A stretch of DNA of 64,000 bases from an uncultured Acetatifactor sp. (GTDB lineage: Bacteria > Bacillota > Clostridia > Lachnospirales > Lachnospiraceae). A program made the translations under genes and the position numbers. Numbering within the stretch: position 1 is the first letter of the stretch; each line of letters begins with the position of its first letter. The notes beneath the pieces were generated by a model. The model was not told the origin of the DNA. It saw only the letters and a list, made by a program, of their open reading frames with translations, and searched no databases. Shown here piece by piece: positions 42,077-50,606 of the stretch. Location of the stretch: assembly GCA_947625475.1 (NCBI GenBank), contig CANQOL010000009.1, forward strand, positions 1 through 64,000, written 5' to 3'.

Positions 42077-43330
42077 ATGCAGGAAAGGGATAACAGAAAA
42101 GGATATTTTCTTGGCGGGCTCGTTCTGGGAGCGGTGCTGGCGCTGCTGGTAGTGGGTGTCGGATATGCGGGATACCAGGTGCAGCGCGTGATGGAGGAAT
42201 CTCCCGCCGAGACACAGACTCCCGCCCCGGCGCAGGGGGAGAGCGCTGTCAGCAGTGAGATGATCGACAAGCTGAAGATTGTGGAGAAGGTAATCCGCAA
42301 TTTTTATTATAAGGAGGACTATCAGAACCTGGATCTTCAGGAGGGGGCCTACCGGGGGATGCTGGAGGCTTTGGGGGATCCCTATTCCACCTATTATTCG
42401 GCCCAGGAGCTGGCGGAGCTGATGAACCAGACAGAGGGGATCTACTACGGGATCGGTGCCTTTGTGTCTCTGGATGAGGTGAGCAATTATCCGAAGATCG
42501 TCCGGCCGATAGACAATACGCCCGCCCAGGAGGCGGGGCTGAGGGCCGACGATATTATCTATGAGGTGGACGGCCAGTCCACCTACGGTATGGATCTGAC
42601 CATGGTGGTGAACCAGATCAAGGGGGAGGAGGGAACCACCGTCAGCCTGACCATCTACCGGCCGGGGGAGCCGGACTATCTGCACATGGATGTGGAGAGA
42701 AGGAAGGTGGAGACCCCTACGGTTACCTACGAGAGCCTGGAGCAGGGGATGGGATATATCCAGATCACGGAGTTTGACGATGTGACGGTAAAGCAGTTTG
42801 AGGATGCCCTGGCCCAGTACCGGACGGAGGGAAAGAAGGGGCTGATCCTGGATCTGAGGGCCAATCCCGGAGGGAATCTGTCCGCGGTGGTGGATGTGGC
42901 CAGGATGCTTCTGCCCCAGGGACTGATTGTGTACACGGAGGACAGGAACGGCAGGAGAACCGAGTACACCTGCCAGGGAGAGCAGGCATTTGACCAGCCC
43001 ATGGTGGTCCTGGTGGACGGCAATTCCGCCAGCGCCTCGGAGATCCTGGCGGGAGCCATACAGGACTATGGGATCGGCACGCTGGTGGGGACCACTACCT
43101 TCGGCAAGGGGATCGTACAGCAGATCGTCGACCTGCGGGACGGCACCGCTGTAAAGCTGACGGTGAGCAGCTATTTTACCCCCAAGGGCCGCAATATCCA
43201 CGGCACAGGCATTGAGCCCGATCAGGTCTGCGAGTTTGACGGGGACGCCTACTATGCGGAGAACGCGGCTGACCGGTATGACAATCAGCTGGAGTTTGCC
43301 AAGGAGGTCCTGGCAGGGATGCTCCCGTGA
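42077..43330 (+). CDS. C-terminal processing peptidase (S41, CtpA/CtpB-like)
   Basis: A 417-residue S41 protease. N-terminal TM helix (~12-36, GGLVLGAVLALLVVGVGYAGY), a PDZ domain (~120-210, NTPAQEAGLRADDIIYEVDG) and the protease core with nucleophile Ser in DGNSASASEILAGA and Lys in TTFGKGIVQQ. Ctp proteases often lie next to ftsEX in Firmicutes and may process wall hydrolases or sporulation signals. It is 43 bp after the M23 gene and is followed by a terminator. Confidence 0.94.
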   Translation: MQERDNRKGYFLGGLVLGAVLALLVVGVGYAGYQVQRVMEESPAETQTPAPAQGESAVSSEMIDKLKIVEKVIRNFYYKEDYQNLDLQEGAYRGMLEALGDPYSTYYSAQELAELMNQTEGIYYGIGAFVSLDEVSNYPKIVRPIDNTPAQEAGLRADDIIYEVDGQSTYGMDLTMVVNQIKGEEGTTVSLTIYRPGEPDYLHMDVERRKVETPTVTYESLEQGMGYIQITEFDDVTVKQFEDALAQYRTEGKKGLILDLRANPGGNLSAVVDVARMLLPQGLIVYTEDRNGRRTEYTCQGEQAFDQPMVVLVDGNSASASEILAGAIQDYGIGTLVGTTTFGKGIVQQIVDLRDGTAVKLTVSSYFTPKGRNIHGTGIEPDQVCEFDGDAYYAENAADRYDNQLEFAKEVLAGMLP

Positions 43331-43352
43331 GAGAAGAAGGAGAGATGAGAAG

Positions 43353-43380
43353 GGGAAGCGGCCCGGCCGCTTCCCTTTTT
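43353..43380 (+). terminator. Terminator after the Ctp protease gene
   Basis: GGGAAGCGG pairs with CCGCTTCCC around a short CCCGG-type loop (43353-43375), followed by TTTTT. Confidence 0.8.
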
Positions 43381-43464
43381 GCGGGCCCGCCCAAAGGGGG
43401 TCATGTAAACTGCGCTCCGGCCGGCGCAGTGGCGCACAGCGGGCTTTAGTCAAAGGCCCCGGCA

Positions 43465-44841
43465 TCAGAAGAAATAGGAAGACACGGCCGTGTTTTCTCC
43501 CCTGCCGCAGATTACGACGCATTCCCGCTGCTCATCCAGTATTTTGACGCTGCAGCTGACGCCGCTGTAGGCGCTTGTGTCCATCCCCACGTTCTGTTCC
43601 CACACCAGCTTTCCCCTCTCGGCGTCGTAAATCCGAAGCCGCCAGCCGCCGTGCCATTCGTCCGTAAGATCCGGGATTCCAAGGGTTGCAATATACTTTC
43701 CCGAGTCAGACCCGAAGATGCCGTCCGCTCCTGTATCCTCCCCTTCCAGCTCCACCGTGCGGACCCTCTGGCCTGCCGGATCTGTCACCAGCAGTCTGCC
43801 AGCTGCCTTCTGAAAATCTTCCGGGAACCAGATCTCATTTCCGTATGAGATCATTTCGCCGGACAGCGCATAGTCGGACGTGGTATGGCAGGCAAGGCCG
43901 CTTCCGTCCAGATTTACGGTGCCGTAGATGGGGACGGAATCCGACTTTCCCTCCGGGATGGCGATTCCGGTAAAGATCAGCCCCTCCAGGCCGCGGGACG
44001 GGTCGTCTCCCCGCCCTGTAAACTGCGCGTCCAGGACACTGATGCCCCGCATGCCGCTGCCCTCTGCCTGAGAATCCAACAGCACACTGAAAGAATTATC
44101 CTCCACGTGATAGACATACAGTCTTCGCAGCCCGCAGACCGCGATCTGTGTCCCGTCCCCCGCGATGGCGGCGGAAAGCTCCGTCTCATTATATCCCTGT
44201 TCCTTCAAAAGGCGATGCAGATCCAGGCTTTTCTGCAGGGCAAGCTGCCCGTCGAAGATCCAGCATCTCAGCCCTTCCTCATTTCCGGAGGATGCCGTCA
44301 TGCTCAGAGAACCGCTTCCGCTGTCCGGGCCTGTGTCCTCAAGTTCTCCGAACAGCGCATATCCCCCGGAGAAAACGCCGAGGCCCCGAAGCCGGACCTG
44401 ATTCTCGGGGAAGCTGTACTCCCCAATGATCCGGTCCGCCGCCGCGTCGTAGAGAGAAAGGGAGTCCGCACACACAAGAAGTTTTCCGGCCCCGGCGTAC
44501 AGGACGGAGGTGATCCTGCCGGGAAACCTGCCGCTGAGATCTGCGGAACCGGTTTCCGGAGTCTGAAATCCTCCCTGGGCGGCTGGCTCGGAGGGAGACG
44601 GAAATCCTCCCTGGACGTCCGGCTCGCGGGAGGTGGGTGCCGGGGCTGGGCGGCCCGTGTCCTGCGCCTGTGTGCCTGCTGCAGGATGGATGGGCTCCGG
44701 CTGGGGACCGCTGAAAGAAGGGGTGTCTTCGCAGCCCGTAAGGCAGGCAAGGCAGATCAAGCCGGCAAGGCTGAGAGGAAGGATCCCTTTCATCCGGACC
44801 TGCGGCGTTGTTCTCTGTGTATCTTTTGGTCTGTATCTCAT
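43465..44841 (-). CDS. Lipoprotein with beta-propeller-like domain, unknown function
   Basis: A 458-residue predicted lipoprotein. A lipobox LACLTGC ends a hydrophobic signal (ILPLSLAGLICLACLTGC). A Pro/Gly/Gln-rich linker with a twice-repeated AQGGF/VQGGF motif spans ~40-100. The remainder is beta-rich with repeated segments such as LLVCADSLSLYDAAADRIIGEY and VCGLRRLYVYHVEDNSFSVLL, which suggest a WD40/PQQ-type propeller. GGAGG precedes the start. It is the last gene of the two-component island, 51 bp after the binding protein. Function unknown. Confidence 0.65.
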   Translation of the reverse strand: MRYRPKDTQRTTPQVRMKGILPLSLAGLICLACLTGCEDTPSFSGPQPEPIHPAAGTQAQDTGRPAPAPTSREPDVQGGFPSPSEPAAQGGFQTPETGSADLSGRFPGRITSVLYAGAGKLLVCADSLSLYDAAADRIIGEYSFPENQVRLRGLGVFSGGYALFGELEDTGPDSGSGSLSMTASSGNEEGLRCWIFDGQLALQKSLDLHRLLKEQGYNETELSAAIAGDGTQIAVCGLRRLYVYHVEDNSFSVLLDSQAEGSGMRGISVLDAQFTGRGDDPSRGLEGLIFTGIAIPEGKSDSVPIYGTVNLDGSGLACHTTSDYALSGEMISYGNEIWFPEDFQKAAGRLLVTDPAGQRVRTVELEGEDTGADGIFGSDSGKYIATLGIPDLTDEWHGGWRLRIYDAERGKLVWEQNVGMDTSAYSGVSCSVKILDEQRECVVICGRGENTAVSSYFF

Positions 44842-44892
44842 TCCTTTATCGTTCCTCCGTTATCCCGTAAAAGTTTGTTTTGGCGTTTTTCC

Positions 44893-46158
44893 TCAGGGAC
44901 CGTAATTTTCGCTCACGTACAGCGATGCCCTGCGCTGGATTACATCTATAGTCTCATCCACCGATTTGTCGCCGCCAAAATACGGCTCTGCCTCCTCCGA
45001 TACGATATTCCAAATCTCATTGTCAGAGATCCCGCTGTATTTCATCTGACAGAGGCCCTCATATAGAGCGTCGATCTCCCGGTCCGATGCGGGCTCCCAG
45101 GTTTCCGAGCCGGACCCCTCCCCATAAGGGTTCTCCGTCATCACCTTTTCAAATTCCTCCCTTAGGAGGTCCCGTCTCACCGGCAGGCAGAATTTCACAT
45201 GGGTTCTCTGAAAGTCATCTTCCAGCAGGGAGCGCACAAATTCCCACGCGCCGTCCCTGTATTTGCACATTTGTGAGATCCCGATGGGCATTCTCGCCGT
45301 GAGGACAGCTTTTCCGCCTGCCTCGGAGGGAAACCCCAGCAGGGAGATCTCATCATCCCCGAAGACCTTGACGCTGTTCACATATTCCCTTAGGTCCGTG
45401 ACATAAATCCTGTAGAGCAGCACCTTCCCACTCTTCAGGCCCTCCGCCAGCTCCCGCTCTTCCAGATAGACTGTTTCCATGGAGCGGGCCGTGGTGAGAA
45501 GCTTCTTAAATTTCTCCCCGTCAAAGGAGCAGGTGCCCTCATCCCAGTTCACGAAGCCGCCCATGTCCGAATTCAGAACAGCCCTCAGCAGTCCCAGAGG
45601 GGAGAAGCCCTCCACCAGAACCTCATCCTGCGAAAGCTCCTGTGTCATCTGAAGCAGTCTGTCCACCGTCCAGTCGGACGCATCGCCCACCAGATCCCTT
45701 TTTCCTGCCAAGAGCTCCAGGCAAAATTCCGGCATGATCCCGTAGAGACCGCCGTCCTGCTCATAGGTCTGCAGGACACTGGGCAGAAGATTTTCTCTGG
45801 AGACCGACTTATCCCCGTCCAGATAGGGGTTTAGATCCGTCAGAAGTCCTTTTGAGATAAAGCTGCTCACATTGAGATTCGACAGATCGAACAGATCCGG
45901 CACTTTCCCGGAGGAAATCTCGTTGTTCAGCTGAGCCCGGCCGATATCGCTGTTCTCATATTCCAGGACTTCTATCCGATACTTTTCCTGGGACTGATTC
46001 CACCGGCTGATCCACTGCTCCATCTCAGGGTCCAGGGAAAAAGTGGCGTAGGTCAAGGCAGCCGGCCCTTCCTGGGGTATTTCTTTTCCGCAGCCTGCCA
46101 GAGCTGTTACAGCCAGCGCCGTGAGGACGGCTGCTCTCCGCAAATGTCTTTTGCTCAT
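44893..46158 (-). CDS. Extracellular solute-binding lipoprotein (orphan)
   Basis: A 421-residue family-1-type solute-binding protein. Lipoprotein signal MSKRHLRRAAVLTALAVTALAGC. The mature part has the sugar-binding fold pattern (MEQWISRWNQSQEKYRIEVLEY, KVPDLFDLSNLNVSSFISKGLLTDLNPYLDG, YGIMPEFCLELL). No ABC permease or ATPase gene is adjacent, so it is an orphan receptor or works with a distant transporter. The start at 46158 has GGGAGG. Its promoter carries the same direct repeats as that of the response-regulator gene. It may sense a ligand for the neighbouring histidine kinase. Confidence 0.85.
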   Translation of the reverse strand: MSKRHLRRAAVLTALAVTALAGCGKEIPQEGPAALTYATFSLDPEMEQWISRWNQSQEKYRIEVLEYENSDIGRAQLNNEISSGKVPDLFDLSNLNVSSFISKGLLTDLNPYLDGDKSVSRENLLPSVLQTYEQDGGLYGIMPEFCLELLAGKRDLVGDASDWTVDRLLQMTQELSQDEVLVEGFSPLGLLRAVLNSDMGGFVNWDEGTCSFDGEKFKKLLTTARSMETVYLEERELAEGLKSGKVLLYRIYVTDLREYVNSVKVFGDDEISLLGFPSEAGGKAVLTARMPIGISQMCKYRDGAWEFVRSLLEDDFQRTHVKFCLPVRRDLLREEFEKVMTENPYGEGSGSETWEPASDREIDALYEGLCQMKYSGISDNEIWNIVSEEAEPYFGGDKSVDETIDVIQRRASLYVSENYGP

Positions 46159-46191
46159 AAAAACCTCCCTGTCTCTTTCTCGGACAGGGAG

Positions 46192-46224
46192 ATTATAGAC
46201 CGGAAAGGTCAAATGACCGTCAAA
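46192..46224 (-). promoter_or_regulatory. Promoter with TTTGAC direct repeat before the binding-protein gene
   Basis: Minus strand: half-sites TTTGAC at 46219-46224 and 46208-46213 (11-bp period), then -10 TATAAT at 46192-46197, 10 bp from the proximal half-site. The same layout occurs at 48380-48412 before the response-regulator gene. Confidence 0.75.
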
Positions 46225-46255
46225 GCAATCTTAAGATTTTCTGAACGAATTCCTT

Positions 46256-47617
46256 TTATAATCCCAGAAAGGCTTTTGCCAAAGCGCCGCTCGGAGGGTT
46301 GGAGAGCTCCAGCCGTCCGCCGTGTTTTTTACAGAGAAGCTCCGCAATGGTAAGGCCCAGACCGCTGTGTCCCTTCTCCCCGGATACATGGGGGAAGGGC
46401 CTCTCTCTGCCCTTTAGAAGCTGCTCCGGGAAACCTGGCCCATCGTCGCGGATCTCAACTGTAAAGAAACACCGGCCCGCCGTGGTGGGATCCTTTTCCA
46501 CGCTGAAGGCGATCAGAACCTTTTCTCTGGCAAATCGAAGCGCGTTGTTCATCAGATTTTCCGCGACGCGGTATACCACATCCCGGTCCATGGCCACGGT
46601 CAGAGGGGCGGAGCGTTCCGGATCCGGCCTCGGCAGATCGAAGACTGCTTCCAACCGGATCTGTGCGTCGGACGCCAGTATCTCGAAATCCTCCGTCATT
46701 TTCCCGGCAAATTTGGCCGCGTCTACCGGAACCCGGAGAATCTCCATGTCCTCCATCCGGTTGAGATGCCTGACGGATTCCGTGTACTGGCTCAGACGGT
46801 TTACCGTATCCTCCAGCCGGTCAGCGATCGTGGCGAGACGCCTCCGGGAGACTCCGCCCTTTCCCAGGCCAAGCTGCAGATATTCCACATACCCTGCCAG
46901 AATGGCGATGGGATTGCGCAGGTCGTGGGCGACGGAAGCCTGCAGCAGTCTGCGCTCTTCCGCCATGTTCCACAGTGTCCTGTGATTTTCCAGGAGCACC
47001 CGGCGCATTTTTTCAAAGGAGGCGCAAAGCCGCCCCATCTCGTCCCGGCTTTCATATTCCAGGGTAAAATCCAGATCCTCGGAGGCAATTTTCTCCACGG
47101 CCCGGTTCAGGAGGGCCAGGGGCCGCTCCATCTTCTGCCGATAGAAAGAGAAACCGCAGACGAGGATCCCGCTGACGGACAAAAGGACAGGGAAAAGGAC
47201 TGTGAAAACGCCGCAGGCCTGATACGTCAGCCTGCGCCGGGGGCCTATCCGGTCAATGCTTTTTTCCAGCTTTACGACGGAAACCTTCATTAGGGAAAGA
47301 TCTGCCAGCTTCGGCTCGGGATGCCCATCCTCCGTGAGGAACACAATTTGGGGAATCTGCATCGGCTCATCCCCCAAAGCGATCCGGTTTTCCAATGTAA
47401 GGGGCTGATCGTTCTCATCCCTGAGCTCCAGTTTCAGTATCACCGCGTTGGGGTCAGGCAGCAGATGGTTTTGGAGAGCCACACAGCCCAAGATACCCGC
47501 TGCGGACAGACAGATCACGGCGGTAAATGTGATAAAAACCGTCAGAATAAAGGCCCTGCGAAAGGAGAGGTCCCTGTATTTTTCCCAAAGTATCCCTTTT
47601 TTTATGACCGCTTCCAT
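46256..47617 (-). CDS. Sensor histidine kinase
   Basis: A 453-residue membrane kinase. TM1 (~19-45, AFILTVFITFTAVICLSAAGILG), an extracytoplasmic loop of ~85 residues, TM2 (~130-155), a HAMP-like segment, HisKA with the phospho-His in QASVAHDLRNPIAILAGY, and a HATPase domain with N box ENLMNNALRFA, G1 RDDGPGF and GHSGLGLTIAELL. Its start overlaps the response-regulator stop by 16 bp. The short sensor loop fits detection of a membrane-near signal or a lipoprotein partner. The signal is unknown. Confidence 0.92.
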   Translation of the reverse strand: MEAVIKKGILWEKYRDLSFRRAFILTVFITFTAVICLSAAGILGCVALQNHLLPDPNAVILKLELRDENDQPLTLENRIALGDEPMQIPQIVFLTEDGHPEPKLADLSLMKVSVVKLEKSIDRIGPRRRLTYQACGVFTVLFPVLLSVSGILVCGFSFYRQKMERPLALLNRAVEKIASEDLDFTLEYESRDEMGRLCASFEKMRRVLLENHRTLWNMAEERRLLQASVAHDLRNPIAILAGYVEYLQLGLGKGGVSRRRLATIADRLEDTVNRLSQYTESVRHLNRMEDMEILRVPVDAAKFAGKMTEDFEILASDAQIRLEAVFDLPRPDPERSAPLTVAMDRDVVYRVAENLMNNALRFAREKVLIAFSVEKDPTTAGRCFFTVEIRDDGPGFPEQLLKGRERPFPHVSGEKGHSGLGLTIAELLCKKHGGRLELSNPPSGALAKAFLGL

Positions 47618-48282
47618 TGATACCCCACTCCCCAGACCGTTTCAATAAATTCTTCCCCGGTGTATTCCCTGAGCTTTCCCCGGATCCTCCTGATATGCTC
47701 CTTGACCACGATGCTGTCCCCCTCCGCATCGTACCCCCAGACGGCTTCATAGATCTTATCCCGGTCAAATACCCGGTTGGCGTTGGTGAGAAGAAATTCG
47801 ATCAGATCAAATTCCCGCCGGGAGAAGGGGATCTCCGTTTCTCTGTAGATGACCCTCCGCTCGGACAAATTTACAAGGAGAAGTCCGCTGGTGAGGATAG
47901 CCTGCTTTTGCTGCCGGGACCGCTCATCCCGCCGCAGGTGTGCCTTGATGCGGGCCGTCAGCTCGTTCAGACGGAAAGGCTTTGTGATATAATCGTCTCC
48001 CCCGTAGCCGAGACCGTTGATCATATCCTGTTCCGTCACCCGCGCGGTCAGAAAAAGAATAGGACAGATCACATGGGCTCTGATGCTTCTGCACAGCTCC
48101 ATCCCGTCCATCCCCGGCATATTGATATCCAGCAGGATCAGGTCCGGCTGCCTGGACAGCAAACCCAGCGCCTGACCGGCGTTGTTGGCGACCAGAGTAT
48201 CATACCCGCAGTCCTGCAAATGTGCCGCCAGAAGCTCTGTCAGCATCCGTTCGTCATCCACGATTAGTATCTTTTGCTTCAT
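47602..48282 (-). CDS. OmpR/PhoB-family response regulator
   Basis: A 226-residue regulator. The receiver domain has acidic pocket IVDDE, phospho-Asp in LILLDINMPGMDG, Thr in FLTARV and Lys in TKPFRLNEL. The C-terminal winged helix has FSRREFDLIEFLLTNANRVFDRDKIYEAVWG and VKEHIRRIRGKLRE. The start at 48282 (MKQKILIVDDE) is preceded by GAGG; ATGs at 48285 and 48300 are alternatives. A TTTGAC direct repeat in its own promoter and in that of the binding-protein gene suggests autoregulation and control of the island. Confidence 0.92.
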   Translation of the reverse strand: MKQKILIVDDERMLTELLAAHLQDCGYDTLVANNAGQALGLLSRQPDLILLDINMPGMDGMELCRSIRAHVICPILFLTARVTEQDMINGLGYGGDDYITKPFRLNELTARIKAHLRRDERSRQQKQAILTSGLLLVNLSERRVIYRETEIPFSRREFDLIEFLLTNANRVFDRDKIYEAVWGYDAEGDSIVVKEHIRRIRGKLREYTGEEFIETVWGVGYQWKRS

Positions 48283-48379
48283 CATACCCTCGATTCTCAT
48301 TGGCCTAAAGCGCGGCCTGCGTGTGTAAAGGGAGAGCCGGCCTTCATCGGAAACTCAGACCTTATTACCGCTAGTCCTT

Positions 48380-48412
48380 ATTATATGACGGAAAAGTCAA
48401 ATTTCAGTCAAA
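48380..48412 (-). promoter_or_regulatory. Promoter with TTTGAC direct repeat before the response-regulator gene
   Basis: Minus strand: TTTGAC at 48407-48412 and 48396-48401 (11-bp period), -10 TATAAT at 48380-48385, 10 bp from the proximal half-site. A further TTTGAC lies at 48450-48455. OmpR-family regulators commonly bind such ~11-bp direct repeats, so this is a probable operator. Confidence 0.75.
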
Positions 48413-48487
48413 AAGCTCTAATACTGTCATACCCTCAAAACCGGAGCTTGTCAAATGGAGAATCCGGCGGCCTGAAATGAAAAATAC

Positions 48488-48501
48488 AGAACAAATGTTT
48501 G
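48488..48501 (+). promoter_or_regulatory. LexA (SOS) box before uvrB
   Basis: GAACAAATGTTT with flanking A and G, close to the Gram-positive LexA consensus CGAAC-N4-GTTCG. It lies 33 bp upstream of the -10 of uvrB. Confidence 0.75.
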
Positions 48502-48533
48502 AATTTTCTCTGTACTTTTTGGCGGGAGTCTGA

Positions 48534-48539
48534 TATAAT
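48534..48539 (+). promoter_or_regulatory. -10 element of uvrBA
   Basis: Perfect TATAAT, 71 bp before the uvrB start, with a weak -35 region (TGTACT 17 bp upstream). The 48301-48609 spacer holds only this promoter, the LexA box and the divergent response-regulator promoter; no gene was seen in it. Confidence 0.6.
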
Positions 48540-48609
48540 AGCATGGCGGTAAAAGGACAGGATTGGCGGCGGAAATCGGCAGCCGTCCCATCAATCAGAG
48601 GAACAGACG

Positions 48610-50601
48610 ATGGAACATTTTAAATTAGTATCGGAATACCGGCCTACCGGCGACCAGCCCCAGGCCATAGAGGCCCTGGTGAAGGGGTTTCAGGAGGGCA
48701 ATCAGGCCCAGACCCTGCTGGGGGTCACGGGCTCCGGAAAGACCTTCACTATGGCCAACGTGATCCAGGCCTTGAACAAGCCCACTCTGGTCATCGCCCA
48801 CAACAAAACCCTGGCGGCCCAGCTCTACGGGGAGTTCAAGGAGTTTTTCCCGGAGAACGCGGTGGAGTATTTTGTGTCCTACTATGACTATTATCAGCCC
48901 GAGGCATATGTGCCCTCCACGGATACCTACATTGCGAAGGATTCCTCCGTCAACGACGAGATAGACAGGCTGCGGCTCTCGGCCACCGCCTCCCTGACGG
49001 AGCGCAGGGACGTGGTGGTGGTGGCCAGCGTCTCCTGCATCTACGGCCTGGGAAGCCCGGACGATTACCAGGAGCTGATCGTCTCCCTGCGCCCCGGCAT
49101 GGTGAAGGACCGGGATCAGGTGCTGCGGGAGCTGGTGGATATCCAGTACGAGCGCAACGATATGGACCTGCAGCGGGGGACCTTCCGGGTGCGGGGGGAT
49201 GTGGTGGAAATTTATCCCGCCCAGGGGGGGGATTCCCTGATCCGGGTGGAGTTCTTCGGAGACGAGATCGACCGGATCGCCCAGGTGGAGCCCCTGACGG
49301 GCCGGGTGCAGGCCACCCTGAGCCATATCTCCATTTTCCCGGCTTCCCACTACGTGGTGGCGGCGGAGAAGATCCGGCGGGCCTGCGACAACATCGAGAA
49401 GGAGCTGGAGGAACGGGTGCGGTATTTCAAGGGGGAGGACAAGCTCCTGGAGGCCCAGCGGATCGCGGAGAGGACCAATTTCGACGTGGAGATGCTGCGG
49501 GAGACCGGTTTCTGCTCCGGCATCGAGAATTATTCCCGGCATCTGACGGGCATGAAGGCGGGGGAGCCTCCAAAGTGCCTGCTGGACTATTTTGGGGACG
49601 ATTATCTGATCATTATAGACGAGTCCCATATGACCATCCCCCAGATCGGCGCCATGTACGCGGGGGACCGCTCCCGCAAGAACACCCTGGTGGAGTACGG
49701 CTTCCGGCTGCCCTCCGCCCTGGACAACCGGCCCCTGAGCTTTCAGGAGTTTGAGGGGCATATCGATCAGATCCTCTTTGTGTCCGCCACCCCCGGGGAG
49801 TACGAGGAACAGCATGAGCTTCTGCGGGCGGAGCAGATCATCCGTCCCACCGGCCTGCTGGATCCGGAGATCGAGGTCCATCCGGTGGAGGGCCAGATCG
49901 ACGATCTGATCGGCCAGGTGAAGAGGGAGGTGGAAAACCGCAGCAAGGTGCTGATCACCACTCTCACCAAGAGAATGGCGGAGGATCTGACGGACTATAT
50001 GAAGGAGGTTGGGATCCGGGTCAGATATCTGCACTCGGACATCGACACCCTGGAGCGGGCGGAGATCATCCGGGATATGCGCCTGGATGTGTTCGACGTG
50101 CTGGTGGGGATCAATCTTCTCAGGGAGGGCCTGGATATCCCGGAGATCTCTCTGGTAGCCATCCTGGATGCGGACAAGGAGGGGTTCCTGCGCAGCACCA
50201 CCTCCCTGATCCAGACCGTGGGGCGGGCGGCCCGCAACAGCCGGGGGCGCGTGATCATGTACGCGGATATGGTGACGGATTCCATGCAGGCAGCCATTCA
50301 GGAGACCAATCGGAGGCGGTCCCTGCAGATGGAGTACAACCGGGCCCACGGGATCACCCCCCAGAGCATTCACAAGGCGGTGAGGGATCTGATCAGCATT
50401 TCCCGCAAGATTGCAAAGGAGGAAACCGCCTTTGAGAAGGATCCGGAATCCATGAGCCGCAGGGAGCTGACGGCCCTCATCGGAGAGATCCAGAAAAATA
50501 TGCAGCGCGCCGCGGCGGATCTGGATTTCGAGACGGCGGCCCAGCTGCGGGACAAAATGCTGGAGCTGAAAAAGAAGCTCCAGGAGACGGAGGAGGAATA
50601 A
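48610..50601 (+). CDS. uvrB: Excinuclease ABC subunit B
   Basis: A 663-residue UvrB. Walker [19 protein letters not shown], the beta-hairpin region [22 protein letters not shown], helicase motifs [16 protein letters not shown] and [24 protein letters not shown], and a C-terminal UVR motif ([14 protein letters not shown]). It loads at damage with UvrA and recruits UvrC for nucleotide excision repair. An SOS box and a TATAAT lie upstream; uvrA follows 5 bp later. Confidence 0.99.
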   Translation: MEHFKLVSEYRPTGDQPQAIEALVKGFQEGNQAQTLLGVTGSGKTFTMANVIQALNKPTLVIAHNKTLAAQLYGEFKEFFPENAVEYFVSYYDYYQPEAYVPSTDTYIAKDSSVNDEIDRLRLSATASLTERRDVVVVASVSCIYGLGSPDDYQELIVSLRPGMVKDRDQVLRELVDIQYERNDMDLQRGTFRVRGDVVEIYPAQGGDSLIRVEFFGDEIDRIAQVEPLTGRVQATLSHISIFPASHYVVAAEKIRRACDNIEKELEERVRYFKGEDKLLEAQRIAERTNFDVEMLRETGFCSGIENYSRHLTGMKAGEPPKCLLDYFGDDYLIIIDESHMTIPQIGAMYAGDRSRKNTLVEYGFRLPSALDNRPLSFQEFEGHIDQILFVSATPGEYEEQHELLRAEQIIRPTGLLDPEIEVHPVEGQIDDLIGQVKREVENRSKVLITTLTKRMAEDLTDYMKEVGIRVRYLHSDIDTLERAEIIRDMRLDVFDVLVGINLLREGLDIPEISLVAILDADKEGFLRSTTSLIQTVGRAARNSRGRVIMYADMVTDSMQAAIQETNRRRSLQMEYNRAHGITPQSIHKAVRDLISISRKIAKEETAFEKDPESMSRRELTALIGEIQKNMQRAAADLDFETAAQLRDKMLELKKKLQETEEE

Positions 50602-50606
50602 CCTGC

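Noticed and set aside
46256..48282. VanR/VanS pair for the van-like cluster
   Set aside because: It is a generic OmpR-type pair about 42 kb away, with its apparent operators at its own locus; no matching TTTGAC repeat pair was noticed upstream of vanW.
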